Source: an uncultured Clostridia bacterium
Lineage (GTDB): Bacteria > Bacillota > Clostridia > Lachnospirales > Anaerotignaceae
Assembly: GCA_910583755.1 (NCBI GenBank)
Contig: CAJTZO010000012.1
Location: 1 to 64,000 of the forward strand
Direction: 5' to 3'
Length of the DNA: 64,000 nt
Shown here: in pieces, positions 16,930-24,866 of the stretch
How positions within the stretch are numbered: position 1 is the stretch's first letter
Layout of the letters: every line of letters begins with the position of its first letter
The notes under the pieces: generated by a model
Database searches by the model: none
What the model was told of the DNA's origin: nothing
Seen by the model: only the letters and a program-made list of their open reading frames with translations
Program-made: the position numbers and the translations under genes

Positions 16930-17382
16930 GTGGCAAATATATTTGGTAAAATAAGAGGATTTATGTTTGATGATGAGTATGAAGAAGAGATTGATGACTA
17001 TGAGGAGGAAGAAATAGAAACGCAGCGTACACCGGTTAAAGAAATTAATTCTTCCAATAAGTATAAAAAACCTAACTTATACCCTATTGATGCAAAGAAA
17101 AAATTGGAAATTGTTTTAATGCAATCTGCTTGCTATGAGGATGCACAAAAAATTTGTGACCAAATTAAATTGGAAAAACCTGTAGTGGTGAATTTGGAAA
17201 AAGTAGAATATCAAGTTGCACAGAGAATTATGGATTTTTTATCTGGAACTTGTTATGCTTTAGATGGAAGTATCCAAAAAGTAGCAAATAATATTTTTGT
17301 GATTGCTCCTAGTACCGTGGAGGTTTCTAGTGAAATCAAAGAAGAAATTAAAAATGTATTACCTTGGGCAGCGAATGGTTGA
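16930..17382 (+). CDS. sepF: Cell division protein SepF
   Basis: 150 aa, starting GTG eight bases after AAGGAGGA. The N-terminus (MANIFGKIRGFMFDDEY) is a short amphipathic membrane-binding helix. An acidic linker (about 16-30) follows, and the C-terminal alpha/beta domain (about 55-150) contains the SepF core LEIVLMQSACYEDAQKICDQIK, VVVNLEKVEYQVAQRIMDFLSGTCYALDGSIQKVANNIFVIAPS-type sequence. SepF tethers FtsZ to the membrane and organises the septum. Here it is a single gene under its own promoter, away from the ylm/ftsZ cluster where it usually lies. Confidence 0.9.
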   Translation: MANIFGKIRGFMFDDEYEEEIDDYEEEEIETQRTPVKEINSSNKYKKPNLYPIDAKKKLEIVLMQSACYEDAQKICDQIKLEKPVVVNLEKVEYQVAQRIMDFLSGTCYALDGSIQKVANNIFVIAPSTVEVSSEIKEEIKNVLPWAANG

Positions 17383-17391
17383 ACTTCATAC

Positions 17392-17420
17392 TTGTAAAGA
17401 AGAAAGATTTATTTTATAAT
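17392..17420 (+). promoter_or_regulatory. Promoter of the 444-aa gene
   Basis: TTGTAA (17392-17397) and TATAAT (17415-17420) are 17 bases apart, directly upstream of the ribosome site AAAGGAGG of the next gene. This shows that the gene is transcribed separately from sepF. Confidence 0.65.
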
Positions 17421-17456
17421 AAAAGTATATAAATGGTATAAAAGGAGGAAAGGGAT

Positions 17457-18791
17457 ATGTTTATAGGAAAAATGGGGTTTCAACAAAATTTTCAAACAAA
17501 TTTTTTGTCTGGGCAACGAAAAATACCATCTAAGCCACAACAATCTACTCAAAAACCAAGAATATCAAAGGATACTTTTACACAATCCACAAAACATATG
17601 ATTTATTTGGAAATGAATCAAACTAAAAACAAATTAACACCTTTGAAAGCAGAGTCTATTACTTATGCAGAGTATATTCCATCTGAAGATTTGACCAAAG
17701 AAATCGTACCACCATCTGAAAAAGATTATACAGAAAAGGATGCTTTGTTGTATCAATATATAAAACAACATGCTACAAGCCTCACATTTGAAAAAGATGG
17801 AATAGATGCACCTCGCTTTTTTATGGGAGAGGTAACAGAGGAAGAATTGGAAAGTTTTAGGCAAGAATTGCTGAAAAATGGTGTTGATAATGAAATTGAC
17901 TGGTGGCAAGTGCGTTCTGATTTTAGCTGGAATGATATTACTTTAGATAATGTTTCTAAAATAGAGCAAAAAGTAGATTATATTTGTTCTCGCTATGCGG
18001 TTTTAAAAAATCGTATCGAGAATCAATATACTGGGGAAGAAAAACAGAAAAATTTGCAGATGCTTCAGGATATATATGATTATGGCAAAAAAGAAGTGTT
18101 AAATTCTTATGCGGAAAATATTGGTGGTTTTTTTGAAAACTTAGGGCAATCTGTTTCAGAAGAAATGAAGACTAGTTTGAATGCTATTATAGACAAAAAA
18201 ACTGCGGAATATGAAACTTATATTGCACAAAATAAAAATTATGCTTCTCTTTCTAATGAGGAAGATACTTGGCTGTATCAGGATGATGCTTTTATGGCAG
18301 CACAGCTTCGCAAAAGTGTAGCAAAAGAACAAGGGGAAGGGACACAAAATAAATATCATTATAATCATAGTGATAGGTTTGATTTTTCTGAATATTTGCA
18401 AAATAATATAGATGGAAAGATAACAGGGGAAGATTTGAGCGAAAAAGATGTTTCTTATTCTTTAGAAGATTTAAAATTTGCAGGAATTTATGCTGATACT
18501 ATGAAAAACTATTTAGATAATTCTTATTGGGGATATGGTGACCAAAATGATGCTGCATTAGGAAAAAAATTTGCAGAACAATTTTGTAATATCAAAAACA
18601 TTACCTCAAAATTAAATATTGGAAAAAATTTAAAACAGGCAATCGAAAAAACATTTAAGCCTTTTTTAAATAAATTGATGGATAAAATAGATAAAGGAAT
18701 CGAAGAAAATAGAAAAGATTCCCTTTATGGTAGTAGATTTCATTATATTGACAGAATTGCTGTCTTTCAGTTTTTCCATAAATCTATTTAA
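17457..18791 (+). CDS. Unrecognised 444-aa protein
   Basis: I do not recognise this protein. It starts at ATG after AAAGGAGG with a good promoter. There is no signal peptide or membrane helix. The first 55 residues are Gln/Pro/Lys-rich and probably disordered (SGQRKIPSKPQQSTQKPRIS). The rest is helical and acidic, with segments such as DWWQVRSDFSWNDITLDNVSKIEQKVDYICSRYAVLKNRIE and repeated Asp/Asn-rich turns. Disordered start plus long helical body resembles the delivery end of secreted or polymorphic effectors in Lachnospiraceae, but no toxin or protease motif is visible, so this is only a guess. It has its own terminator. Confidence 0.75.
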   Translation: MFIGKMGFQQNFQTNFLSGQRKIPSKPQQSTQKPRISKDTFTQSTKHMIYLEMNQTKNKLTPLKAESITYAEYIPSEDLTKEIVPPSEKDYTEKDALLYQYIKQHATSLTFEKDGIDAPRFFMGEVTEEELESFRQELLKNGVDNEIDWWQVRSDFSWNDITLDNVSKIEQKVDYICSRYAVLKNRIENQYTGEEKQKNLQMLQDIYDYGKKEVLNSYAENIGGFFENLGQSVSEEMKTSLNAIIDKKTAEYETYIAQNKNYASLSNEEDTWLYQDDAFMAAQLRKSVAKEQGEGTQNKYHYNHSDRFDFSEYLQNNIDGKITGEDLSEKDVSYSLEDLKFAGIYADTMKNYLDNSYWGYGDQNDAALGKKFAEQFCNIKNITSKLNIGKNLKQAIEKTFKPFLNKLMDKIDKGIEENRKDSLYGSRFHYIDRIAVFQFFHKSI

Positions 18792-18815
18792 AAAGTTCTT
18801 TTTTATGATATGAAA

Positions 18816-18853
18816 ACATACAAGCAAAAGGTTTATTTGCTTGTATGTTTTTT
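18816..18853. terminator. Bidirectional terminator between converging genes
   Basis: A perfect 13-bp stem (ACATACAAGCAAA with TTTGCTTGTATGT), seven-base loop and T run on the plus strand; the minus side is also T-rich. It lies between the stops of the 444-aa gene and the converging 199-aa gene. Confidence 0.85.
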
Positions 18854-18857
18854 AGTG

Positions 18858-19457
18858 CTAAATTAAATAATGATATATTTCTTCTATGTTATCATCAAAT
18901 AATAGTTGATATTCTTTGATATGTTTTAATCCCCTTTTAAAACAAAATACATCATAATAAAGATGGAAAAAAGCATCAGAAACAGATTCTCCTTTTTCAA
19001 AATACTTTTTTTCGCCATTATCATATAAAAAATAAATATTATATTGTTCCTGTTCTTTTTCTAAATTGAATTTCCTTGCTTGTGGATTCCTAATAGAATA
19101 GTATTCTGGTTCCATATACAAATTCATTAATTTTTTACATTCTTCAAAATCTGTTATCTTAAGAAATCCCTGCCATCTTTTATCATCTATGCTTTCCCCG
19201 AAATGTGCTTTTAAAGTGAGTGCAAGTTTGCGTTTTATTTCTTTTTCGGATTCTGAAAAATATTCTTCTATTGTATAACGTTTTACACCTCTTTCGATAA
19301 CAGAAAGCTCATATCCTTTTTCTGTTTCTTCTAAAAGATACCGTATTTCAACATCACGAATATCAATGATTTCAATTTCTTTTTCTCTTCGGAATATTTT
19401 TCCGTTTTCTCCTATGTATTTTTCTAGCCTCTCTATATAAATATCATCTATATTCAT
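18858..19457 (-). CDS. Unrecognised 199-aa cytosolic protein
   Basis: An acidic, soluble protein with no signal or membrane helix. Features are RYTIEEYFSESEKEIKRKLALTLKAHF in the middle and DNGEKKYFEKGESVSDAFFHLYYDVFCFKRGLKHI near the end, with alternating charged and aromatic residues. Size and composition resemble immunity-type proteins of polymorphic toxin systems, but I match no named family. Its ATG overlaps the stop of a 42-aa upstream reading frame in an ATGA arrangement, and GGAGG lies within that frame, so the two are translationally coupled. It converges on the 444-aa gene. Confidence 0.7.
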   Translation of the reverse strand: MNIDDIYIERLEKYIGENGKIFRREKEIEIIDIRDVEIRYLLEETEKGYELSVIERGVKRYTIEEYFSESEKEIKRKLALTLKAHFGESIDDKRWQGFLKITDFEECKKLMNLYMEPEYYSIRNPQARKFNLEKEQEQYNIYFLYDNGEKKYFEKGESVSDAFFHLYYDVFCFKRGLKHIKEYQLLFDDNIEEIYHYLI

Positions 19458-19582
19458 TTTATAGTTTTCCTCCTTTTATGCCTGTTATTAAAATTTTCTT
19501 TCTTTGTAGCTTGTAAAATCCATTTTTCTAAATCCTTTTGCTGGAAAGTCAGAGTACTGAAAAACGATATTTCCTGAATCAT
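19454..19582 (-). CDS. 42-aa basic peptide coupled to the 199-aa gene
   Basis: A short frame beginning ATG at 19582, seven bases after AGAGGTG. The product is MIQEISFFSTLTF followed by a lysine/arginine-rich tail ending RHKRRKTIK. Its stop codon overlaps the start of the downstream gene (ATGA), which argues that it is translated and serves as a coupling leader or a small partner. No family is recognised, and coding status rests only on the ribosome site and overlap. Confidence 0.45.
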   Translation of the reverse strand: MIQEISFFSTLTFQQKDLEKWILQATKKENFNNRHKRRKTIK

Positions 19583-19754
19583 AAAGCAAACACCTCTTTT
19601 TTATATATTATCAAAAAGTTTAAAGGCAGTCTATTCTTTTATTAAGGGTTCTATCTAAAAAATACAAATTTTTGTTTAGAATAAAACTTGATTCAAGCTA
19701 TAAAAAATGTTAAATTTATGATAAAGGAATTGATAAAATAAGGAGGGAATTGTT

Positions 19755-20615
19755 ATGCTACAAATTGGTACAATATTATCTTTAATGTCAGCACTAATGG
19801 GGGGAGGTGCACCAAACGATATTATAATGGAACCACCGGTCATTATCATAGAAGATGAAAAAATCACGCCTATTGACGACCCTGTGGAAGTTCCACCACA
19901 GCCACAACAAAATAATCCATCTGTAGGATATTATGACAGAAAATCATGGTGGTTTAAAAGAAATAAGGAAAATACACCACCTTCTGCACAATATGAAATT
20001 GCAATCGGAAATTATGATGCCTATTATTTAGGAGATACACAGAAAAAAACAATTTATTTGACATTTGATGAAGGATATGAAAATGGATATAGTGAAAAAA
20101 TATTAGATGTCCTAAAAGAATATGATGTAAAAGCAGCCTTTTTTGTAACAAAGTCTTATATTCGGGATAATCCAGAATTGATTAAAAGAATGGTTGCAGA
20201 AGGGCATATTGTGGGAAATCATAGCGTAACACACCCTGATATGACAAAATTAACAGCAGAACAAATTGCTTCGGAAATACAGGATTGTGCAGCTTATTTT
20301 AAAGAGGTTACTGGACAAGAAATGCCACACTTTTTTAGACCTCCAGAAGGTGTTTATAGCATTTTTTCCTTAGAACAAACGCAAGCACAAGGATATAAAA
20401 CCATATTCTGGAGCTTTGCTTATGGAGATTGGGATGTGAATCATCAACCCGGAAAACAAAATACATATAATATGGTGATGGAAAATTATCATAACGGAAG
20501 TATTATGCTGCTTCATGCAGTTTCACAGTCCAATACAGAGGCATTACCAGACATTATAACCAGTTTGCGAGAAAAAGGCTATACTTTTATGAGTTTGGAG
20601 GATTTGCCCGAATAG
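19755..20615 (+). CDS. PdaA-like polysaccharide deacetylase (delta-lactam biosynthesis)
   Basis: 286 aa. A hydrophobic but poor N-terminal segment (about 1-18) and a Pro-rich linker precede the conserved PdaA opening SWWFKRN (64-70), YLGDTQKKTIYLTFDEGYENGY (91-112) and NodB motifs H156/H160 in NHSVTHP and R195 in FFRPPEG. In B. subtilis PdaA deacetylates MurNAc in the spore cortex so that muramic delta-lactam forms, which is needed for germination. The second Asp of the usual TFDDG is Glu here (PdaA proteins also deviate at this site). Ribosome site AAGGAGGG. It supports a spore-forming host. Followed 24 bases later by an unknown gene. Confidence 0.88.
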   Translation: MLQIGTILSLMSALMGGGAPNDIIMEPPVIIIEDEKITPIDDPVEVPPQPQQNNPSVGYYDRKSWWFKRNKENTPPSAQYEIAIGNYDAYYLGDTQKKTIYLTFDEGYENGYSEKILDVLKEYDVKAAFFVTKSYIRDNPELIKRMVAEGHIVGNHSVTHPDMTKLTAEQIASEIQDCAAYFKEVTGQEMPHFFRPPEGVYSIFSLEQTQAQGYKTIFWSFAYGDWDVNHQPGKQNTYNMVMENYHNGSIMLLHAVSQSNTEALPDIITSLREKGYTFMSLEDLPE

Positions 20616-20639
20616 AAAGGGTAAAAGGAGGTAGTTGTT

Positions 20640-21206
20640 TTGAGCATTAATATTGACCTCGTAACATTATTTGAAGAATTAGAAGAAACATTACAAAAGT
20701 TAAAGAAATTAAAAGAAGGACAGGAAGAAATAGATGACGAGGAAATTCCTACAGCATTTAATTCTGATATATTGACAGATGTTAAGGAATATATTTTGAT
20801 GTATTATGGTAAAAATAGACCGATATGGGCAGAAGCATTTTATCAGATTTGTTCGTGGCAGTGGTCAATATTGTATGAAGGAATAGAAGTTTATTATGAG
20901 AATCTTTATGAAGACAACGATTATAAAACAATTATGCGCGTTGGACAATATTTAAAACAAAATGGATATCCTGAATTTTATGAATATTATGTTGCTCCGG
21001 CTGTAGAATATGAAGAAGAATTGGAAGAATGTCCAGATGGAGTAGCGTATTCTACATGGCATCCTTATCCAGAAGAAATGTACCCAATATTGAAAAAAAC
21101 AGAAGAATGGGCAGAAAAAAATCTGGAAATGGTTTGGAATTTTTATGTGGATATTTTAAAAAAATATAAGTCAACACTACTGGAAAGCCAAAAAGAAAAA
21201 TTGTGA
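20640..21206 (+). CDS. Unrecognised 188-aa acidic protein (possibly DMP19/DUF4375-like)
   Basis: The start is a TTG at 20640 following AAAGGAGGTAG; no better codon exists with that ribosome site. The protein is very acidic, with an N-terminal Leu/Lys/Glu helix (LFEELEETLQKLKKLKE) and a middle block WAEAFYQICSWQWSILYEGIEVYYENLYED followed by YLKQNGYPEFYEYY. That block recalls the DMP19/DUF4375 domain, a fold of unknown function, but the match is weak. It lies 24 bases behind the PdaA-like gene and is followed by a terminator, so the two form a small operon. Confidence 0.7.
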   Translation: MSINIDLVTLFEELEETLQKLKKLKEGQEEIDDEEIPTAFNSDILTDVKEYILMYYGKNRPIWAEAFYQICSWQWSILYEGIEVYYENLYEDNDYKTIMRVGQYLKQNGYPEFYEYYVAPAVEYEEELEECPDGVAYSTWHPYPEEMYPILKKTEEWAEKNLEMVWNFYVDILKKYKSTLLESQKEKL

Positions 21207-21211
21207 TGGAA

Positions 21212-21239
21212 AAAGAGGGGAGAAATTCCTTCTTTTTTA
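21212..21239 (+). terminator. Terminator after the 188-aa gene
   Basis: A 10-bp stem with two G-U pairs (AAAGAGGGGA with TTCCTTCTTT), a GAAA loop and a TTT tail lies six bases beyond the stop codon. Confidence 0.65.
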
Positions 21240-21462
21240 TATTTTGATGCAAGTAAGGAATATGTAAGAGAATGAATAAAACAAAAGAAAAAACCAAAAA
21301 AATAACAGCAAATGCTGTTAGCTCTAAAAAACCAAAAGAATAATTTGACGAAAAAAGGCATATTTTTGTATAAAAAAAAGAGGAATAAAAGACAGCCTTT
21401 GACAAATTTCTTTCTCAACTCATGTTATGATAACCTAAATCGTAACAAGGAGGACAATAACA

Positions 21463-22698
21463 ATGCAGTTTCTTTTTAATGACGACAGCAATTTATATAG
21501 TGCTATTGGTGAGAAAGACAATATTACACTTCCTTCGAACATAAAACAAATTGGTTCGATAGAAAATGACATTAAAATATATGTAGAAGATTATGTACAT
21601 ACTTATTTATATCAATATGCTAGAAGTGGAGGAAACAAAGAAAAGTTAGCCGCTTTAGCAGGAAAGCATCTTATTGTGGATGGACAGGAAGCTATTATTA
21701 TTAGTGGTGCCATACAGGCAAAAGATACAATACAACAAAAAGGTGCAGAAACTTTTACAGAAAATACTTGGAGATACATTAATGGACAAATGGAAGTTTA
21801 TTTTAAAGGATTATCTTTAGTGGGATGGGTTCATACGCAGCCCGGATTTGGCACTTTTTTAATGGCAAAAGATGAGTTTTTTCACAGGGAATATTTTAAA
21901 GAACCGTGGCAGGTATTGTTTGTTATAGATTCTTTGGACAAGCTTGATACCTTTTTTATACATAATACAGAAAAAACAGGGTTACGACCAGCAAAAGGTT
22001 ATTTCATTTATTATGAAAAAAATCAGGAAATGCAAGAATATATGCTGGACAATAGTTTAGTACGTCCACGGTTAGAAAAAAAAGCAGAACAAATAGAAGA
22101 AAAAGAGGAGGGAGAGGAAAAACAAAAAAGACGCCCTACGCAAGAGGAAAGAATGGATGCCGCAAAAGATATTCGGCGTGTACTGCGAAAAAGGGCAAAG
22201 GAAGCAGAAGAAGAAAACCGCAATCGTTTGACAATGTTGGCTGGTGTCAGCAGTATCTTATGCATTGCTTGTCTTTTTATGGGAGTTAGTTTGCTAAACA
22301 ATATCAGTAGAGTCAGAAAGCTCGAAACAGAAATTGCGACTGTGCAAAGTTCTTACTATGCTATGGCGGAACAGCTAGAAGAAACGCAAACACAAATGGT
22401 ATTTGCAGCACAAAAAGCGGAAGAGCAGGAGAAACTGAGAAAAGAGGCAGAGGAAAAGGCAGCACAACAAAAACAGCAGGAACAACAAAAAGCCGCAGAA
22501 GAAGCAAAAAGAAAAGCGGAAGAAGAAAAAAATAAAATCCTTGCTACCTATGTTGTGGAAGAAGGGGACAGCCTCGGATATATCAGCAAAAAGTTTTATG
22601 GGACAAGTGCAGGTATTAAAGATATTATGTCAGCGAATGGAATTAACAATGAAAATAAAATTATTTGCGGTCAGACACTTCTCATACCTAGAAGGTAA
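21463..22698 (+). CDS. MPN/JAMM-like domain protein with membrane helix, coiled coil and LysM
   Basis: 411 aa. Residues about 28-170 resemble a JAMM/MPN domain: GWVHTQPGFGTFLMAKD at 121-137 aligns by eye with the Rpn11 metal-site signature GWxHSHPGFGxxLSxxD. The second histidine is Gln and the serine is Met, so it looks metal-site degenerate. A charged linker, one transmembrane helix (about 259-278), a Glu/Gln/Lys coiled coil (284-360) and a C-terminal LysM (362-408, YVVEEGDSLGYISKKFYG) follow. With no signal peptide, the N-terminal domain should be cytosolic and LysM outside, bound to peptidoglycan: a trans-envelope linker. ATG follows CAAGGAGGAC. It is flanked by terminators. Function unknown. 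Confidence 0.8.
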   Translation: MQFLFNDDSNLYSAIGEKDNITLPSNIKQIGSIENDIKIYVEDYVHTYLYQYARSGGNKEKLAALAGKHLIVDGQEAIIISGAIQAKDTIQQKGAETFTENTWRYINGQMEVYFKGLSLVGWVHTQPGFGTFLMAKDEFFHREYFKEPWQVLFVIDSLDKLDTFFIHNTEKTGLRPAKGYFIYYEKNQEMQEYMLDNSLVRPRLEKKAEQIEEKEEGEEKQKRRPTQEERMDAAKDIRRVLRKRAKEAEEENRNRLTMLAGVSSILCIACLFMGVSLLNNISRVRKLETEIATVQSSYYAMAEQLEETQTQMVFAAQKAEEQEKLRKEAEEKAAQQKQQEQQKAAEEAKRKAEEEKNKILATYVVEEGDSLGYISKKFYGTSAGIKDIMSANGINNENKIICGQTLLIPRR

Positions 22699-22701
22699 AA
22701 G

Positions 22702-22735
22702 AAAAGGAGATAGAATTTTTCTATCTCCTTTTAAC
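22702..22735 (+). terminator. Terminator of the MPN-LysM gene
   Basis: A perfect 14-bp inverted repeat (AAAAGGAGATAGAA with TTCTATCTCCTTTT) with a three-base loop starts three bases after the stop codon. Confidence 0.85.
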
Positions 22736-22740
22736 TTGTT

Positions 22741-22842
22741 AAAAAAAACCTTGAGGGTGTTGCTTTCAAATTCTCACTTCTTTCTTAAAAGAAAGTAAAG
22801 AAGATTTAGCGAAAACTTCAAAAAGTGCGTGAAGTTTCAAGG
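22741..22842 (-). terminator. Long-loop terminator/repeat element after the 189-aa gene
   Basis: On the minus strand CCTTGA (22837-22842) pairs with TCAAGG (22749-22754) followed by eight T. Inside lie AAACTTCA/TGAAGTTT (22813-22820, 22830-22837) and a small CTTTCTT/AAGAAAG hairpin. The boundary sequence AAAAAACCTTGAGGG recurs at 32571-32585, and the core CTCAAGG-TTTTTT recurs inverted at 48259-48271, so this is a small dispersed intergenic element that can act as a terminator. Confidence 0.5.
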
Positions 22843-23406
22843 GCTTTTTTTCTTTTTATGAATAGTTTCTAAAATAGAAAGAAATTCACTTTCTATAAAA
22901 TCTCCCCAACCATTTTTTTGTTCCACTGATAAAAAGGTGATTCTTTGAATATTTGGAAAGGGAATATGATGTCTTAATAAAATAGATTCTGCTTTTAACA
23001 AAATAGCTAAGGTTGATTTATCTGCATGGGCAAAAGAAGCACCTTCACACTCATGATGCAATGCGATAGGTAATAGCAACATTTGATTGATTTCTTCTTT
23101 TTCATCTCCACTTGTAATATTATCATAAAGTTTTCGCAAAACATGATATTCCTTTTGGGAAAGGGTTCCTTCAAATGCTCTTTCATTTGTCTCTTTATAG
23201 TTATCAAATTCTAAAAGATAACAGGGAACAATTTTGGAATATTCATCACAGCCCTCATTCCAGTAAGTATTTGTCCATTGCCAACATTTTTGTGAAACGA
23301 TTGTCCAATCTTTATCTGAATAACAAAAAGTAAGATATTGTTCTATACACATAAATAAATAGCACAGCCTACCTGTCATGGAAATATTTTTAAATTTAGA
23401 ATCCAT
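22837..23406 (-). CDS. Unrecognised 189-aa protein coupled to the phage repressor
   Basis: No family recognised. A soluble protein with an aromatic, cysteine-containing N-terminal helix region (GRLCYLFMCIEQYLTFCYSDKDW), a middle QKEYHVLRKLYDNITSG and a PIALHHECEGASFAHAD segment with two adjacent histidines, ending KKKKSP. Its ATG shares a base with the repressor's stop (TAATG), so it is translated with the repressor. That arrangement resembles regulator/partner pairs of phages and ICEs, such as ImmR/ImmA, yet no HEXXH protease motif is present. A modulator of the repressor is the simplest guess; it could equally be a host gene or lysogenic conversion function. Confidence 0.7.
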   Translation of the reverse strand: MDSKFKNISMTGRLCYLFMCIEQYLTFCYSDKDWTIVSQKCWQWTNTYWNEGCDEYSKIVPCYLLEFDNYKETNERAFEGTLSQKEYHVLRKLYDNITSGDEKEEINQMLLLPIALHHECEGASFAHADKSTLAILLKAESILLRHHIPFPNIQRITFLSVEQKNGWGDFIESEFLSILETIHKKKKSP

Positions 23407-24041
23407 TATAGGGGAACAAATTTTACATGCATCACTTTTCCAACAATACGAACACGATTTTGTTCTTCTCCAGAAAAAATATACGAAGGATAGGCTGGAT
23501 TTTCAGGTTGTAAAACAAGAATGTTTTCCTTTTTTAACACTCGTTTTAAGGTTGCTTCTTCGTCATCAATCACAACAACGGCGATATCTCCTGTTTGTAC
23601 ATCAGATTGTTTGCGAACAAGCACTAAGTCGCCATCATGAATGCGTGCATTAATCATGCTATTCCCTTCTACACGAATATAAATATAATCATAAGAAGGA
23701 TTTAGTTCTGCAATATCTACAGATTCATAGCCTTCTATATAGTCCTCTGAAAAAGTAGGATTACCAGCATGAACAGAACCAATGACAGGAAGTTTGATGG
23801 TTTTACTGTTTTGGTTTTCTGTACTATGGAGGTAACCACAAGAAATTAAAAGTTCTTCATAAGTTACAAGTGAGCTGGAAATTGCTTGTAATAGACGAGG
23901 AGAGGGAGGTCTATCCAATTTTAAATTAATATATTTTGAAAGATAAGTACGATTAAATCCAGTTTGTTCTGAAAATTCTGTTGTATTTCTGCCATTCATT
24001 AGTTTGATAAGTTGTTCTCTAAAAAGATTTTTTTGAAACAT
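23406..24041 (-). CDS. Phage-type repressor, HTH plus S24 (LexA-like) peptidase
   Basis: 211 aa from ATG 24041, which follows AAAGGAG by six bases; an upstream ATG at 24077 lacks a ribosome site. The N-terminal helix-turn-helix (about 5-45, TTEFSEQTGFNRTYLSKYIN) binds DNA. The C-terminal S24 domain (about 85-205) has the cleavage dipeptide A92-G93, catalytic S128 (VEGNSMI) and K166 (TLKRV). Proteins of this type self-cleave on RecA filaments, so the divergent operon should be induced by DNA damage. It faces the structural genes across a 160-base control region with a perfect palindrome. Confidence 0.92.
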   Translation of the reverse strand: MFQKNLFREQLIKLMNGRNTTEFSEQTGFNRTYLSKYINLKLDRPPSPRLLQAISSSLVTYEELLISCGYLHSTENQNSKTIKLPVIGSVHAGNPTFSEDYIEGYESVDIAELNPSYDYIYIRVEGNSMINARIHDGDLVLVRKQSDVQTGDIAVVVIDDEEATLKRVLKKENILVLQPENPAYPSYIFSGEEQNRVRIVGKVMHVKFVPL

Positions 24042-24149
24042 ATAAGGCTCCTTTCTTGATTTTTGGTTGTACTTCATTTTTTATTAGTGTATCATGTCGA
24101 AATGAAAAAGGCAAATAAATATAATATAGAATCTGTGTTCGGGTTTTGA

Positions 24150-24191
24150 TTGACAAAAAATGTATCTCTTGATAATATAATGATATTATCA
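24150..24191 (+). promoter_or_regulatory. Early promoter and palindromic repressor operator of the phage module
   Basis: TTGACA (24150-24155) with TAATAT at a 17-base spacing (24173-24178); a TATAAT overlaps at 20. A 9-bp perfect inverted repeat, TGATAATAT-AATG-ATATTATCA (24170-24191), covers the -10 region. This is the expected site for the divergent S24 repressor to silence the structural operon. Confidence 0.7.
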
Positions 24192-24276
24192 TTTGTGATA
24201 TATGGGTCTATGGAAAGGAGAGCTGCCAGCATGGTGTGAAAAAGATTTACGAATTGGGAAAGAGGAATGTCTTATT

Positions 24277-24759
24277 ATGAAAGAGAAGGAACAAAAAAAG
24301 ATTACAAAGAAGGAAAGAATACAAATGAAACAAAGATTGACAAGATGGGGAGGAGCAATTGACTATTGCCATAAAAAACAACAGGAGATTGAAAAGTTGC
24401 AAAGAATGACAAATCAATTTTTAATATGGGGAGAAAATGCCCCTTTTTTAGGACAAGAAAATGTGTCTATCAAAGAGGCAAAAATATTATATGAGTTTGA
24501 AGTTGCCAAAGCAATGGAATGCATTAAAAGTGAAATGAAACAATATTCTGAAATGGAACGATATATTGAAAAATTGAAGTATGAAGAACAAGTATTTTTA
24601 AAACTTAGATATGAAAAAGGATATGGATATGATTATATTGCGCTACAGACACATAAAAGCAGGGCTACTTGCTTTCGTGACCATGATTTAATATTAGATA
24701 AATTGATATTATTTTGTGGTGAAAGCGAAAAAAAGGAAACAGTAGTAATTCTTTGTTGA
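24277..24759 (+). CDS. Phage late-gene regulator, RinA/ArpU/Xpf-like (sigma-70 region 4 type HTH)
   Basis: 160 aa from ATG 24277 (GAGG ten bases upstream); an in-frame ATG at 24202, with no ribosome site, would give 185 aa. Basic N-terminus, helical middle and a C-terminal HTH: EEQVFLKLRYEKGYGYDYIALQTHKSRATCFRDHDLILDKL, the layout of RinA/ArpU/DUF1492 proteins. In PBSX the sigma-like Xpf switches on the late operon, and this gene occupies the same place, between repressor and terminase. A strong AAAGGAG at 24216 precedes a two-codon ATG-GTG-TGA minigene (24231), an odd leader that may tune translation. Confidence 0.75.
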   Translation: MKEKEQKKITKKERIQMKQRLTRWGGAIDYCHKKQQEIEKLQRMTNQFLIWGENAPFLGQENVSIKEAKILYEFEVAKAMECIKSEMKQYSEMERYIEKLKYEEQVFLKLRYEKGYGYDYIALQTHKSRATCFRDHDLILDKLILFCGESEKKETVVILC

Positions 24760-24866
24760 TTTACAATTTAAAATAGCCGGTTTTAGTTGTAAATTCAGTC
24801 TTTAAGAAAAATATAATGTATCTGAAATGTGCTAAAAATATCAAAGAATATTTCAAATTGAAAAAG

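Noticed and set aside
21052..21418. Hydrophobic minus-strand frames antisense to the 188-aa gene
   Set aside because: They overlap a gene with a strong ribosome site on the plus strand and lie over a terminator; hydrophobicity comes from reading A/T-rich helix codons backwards.
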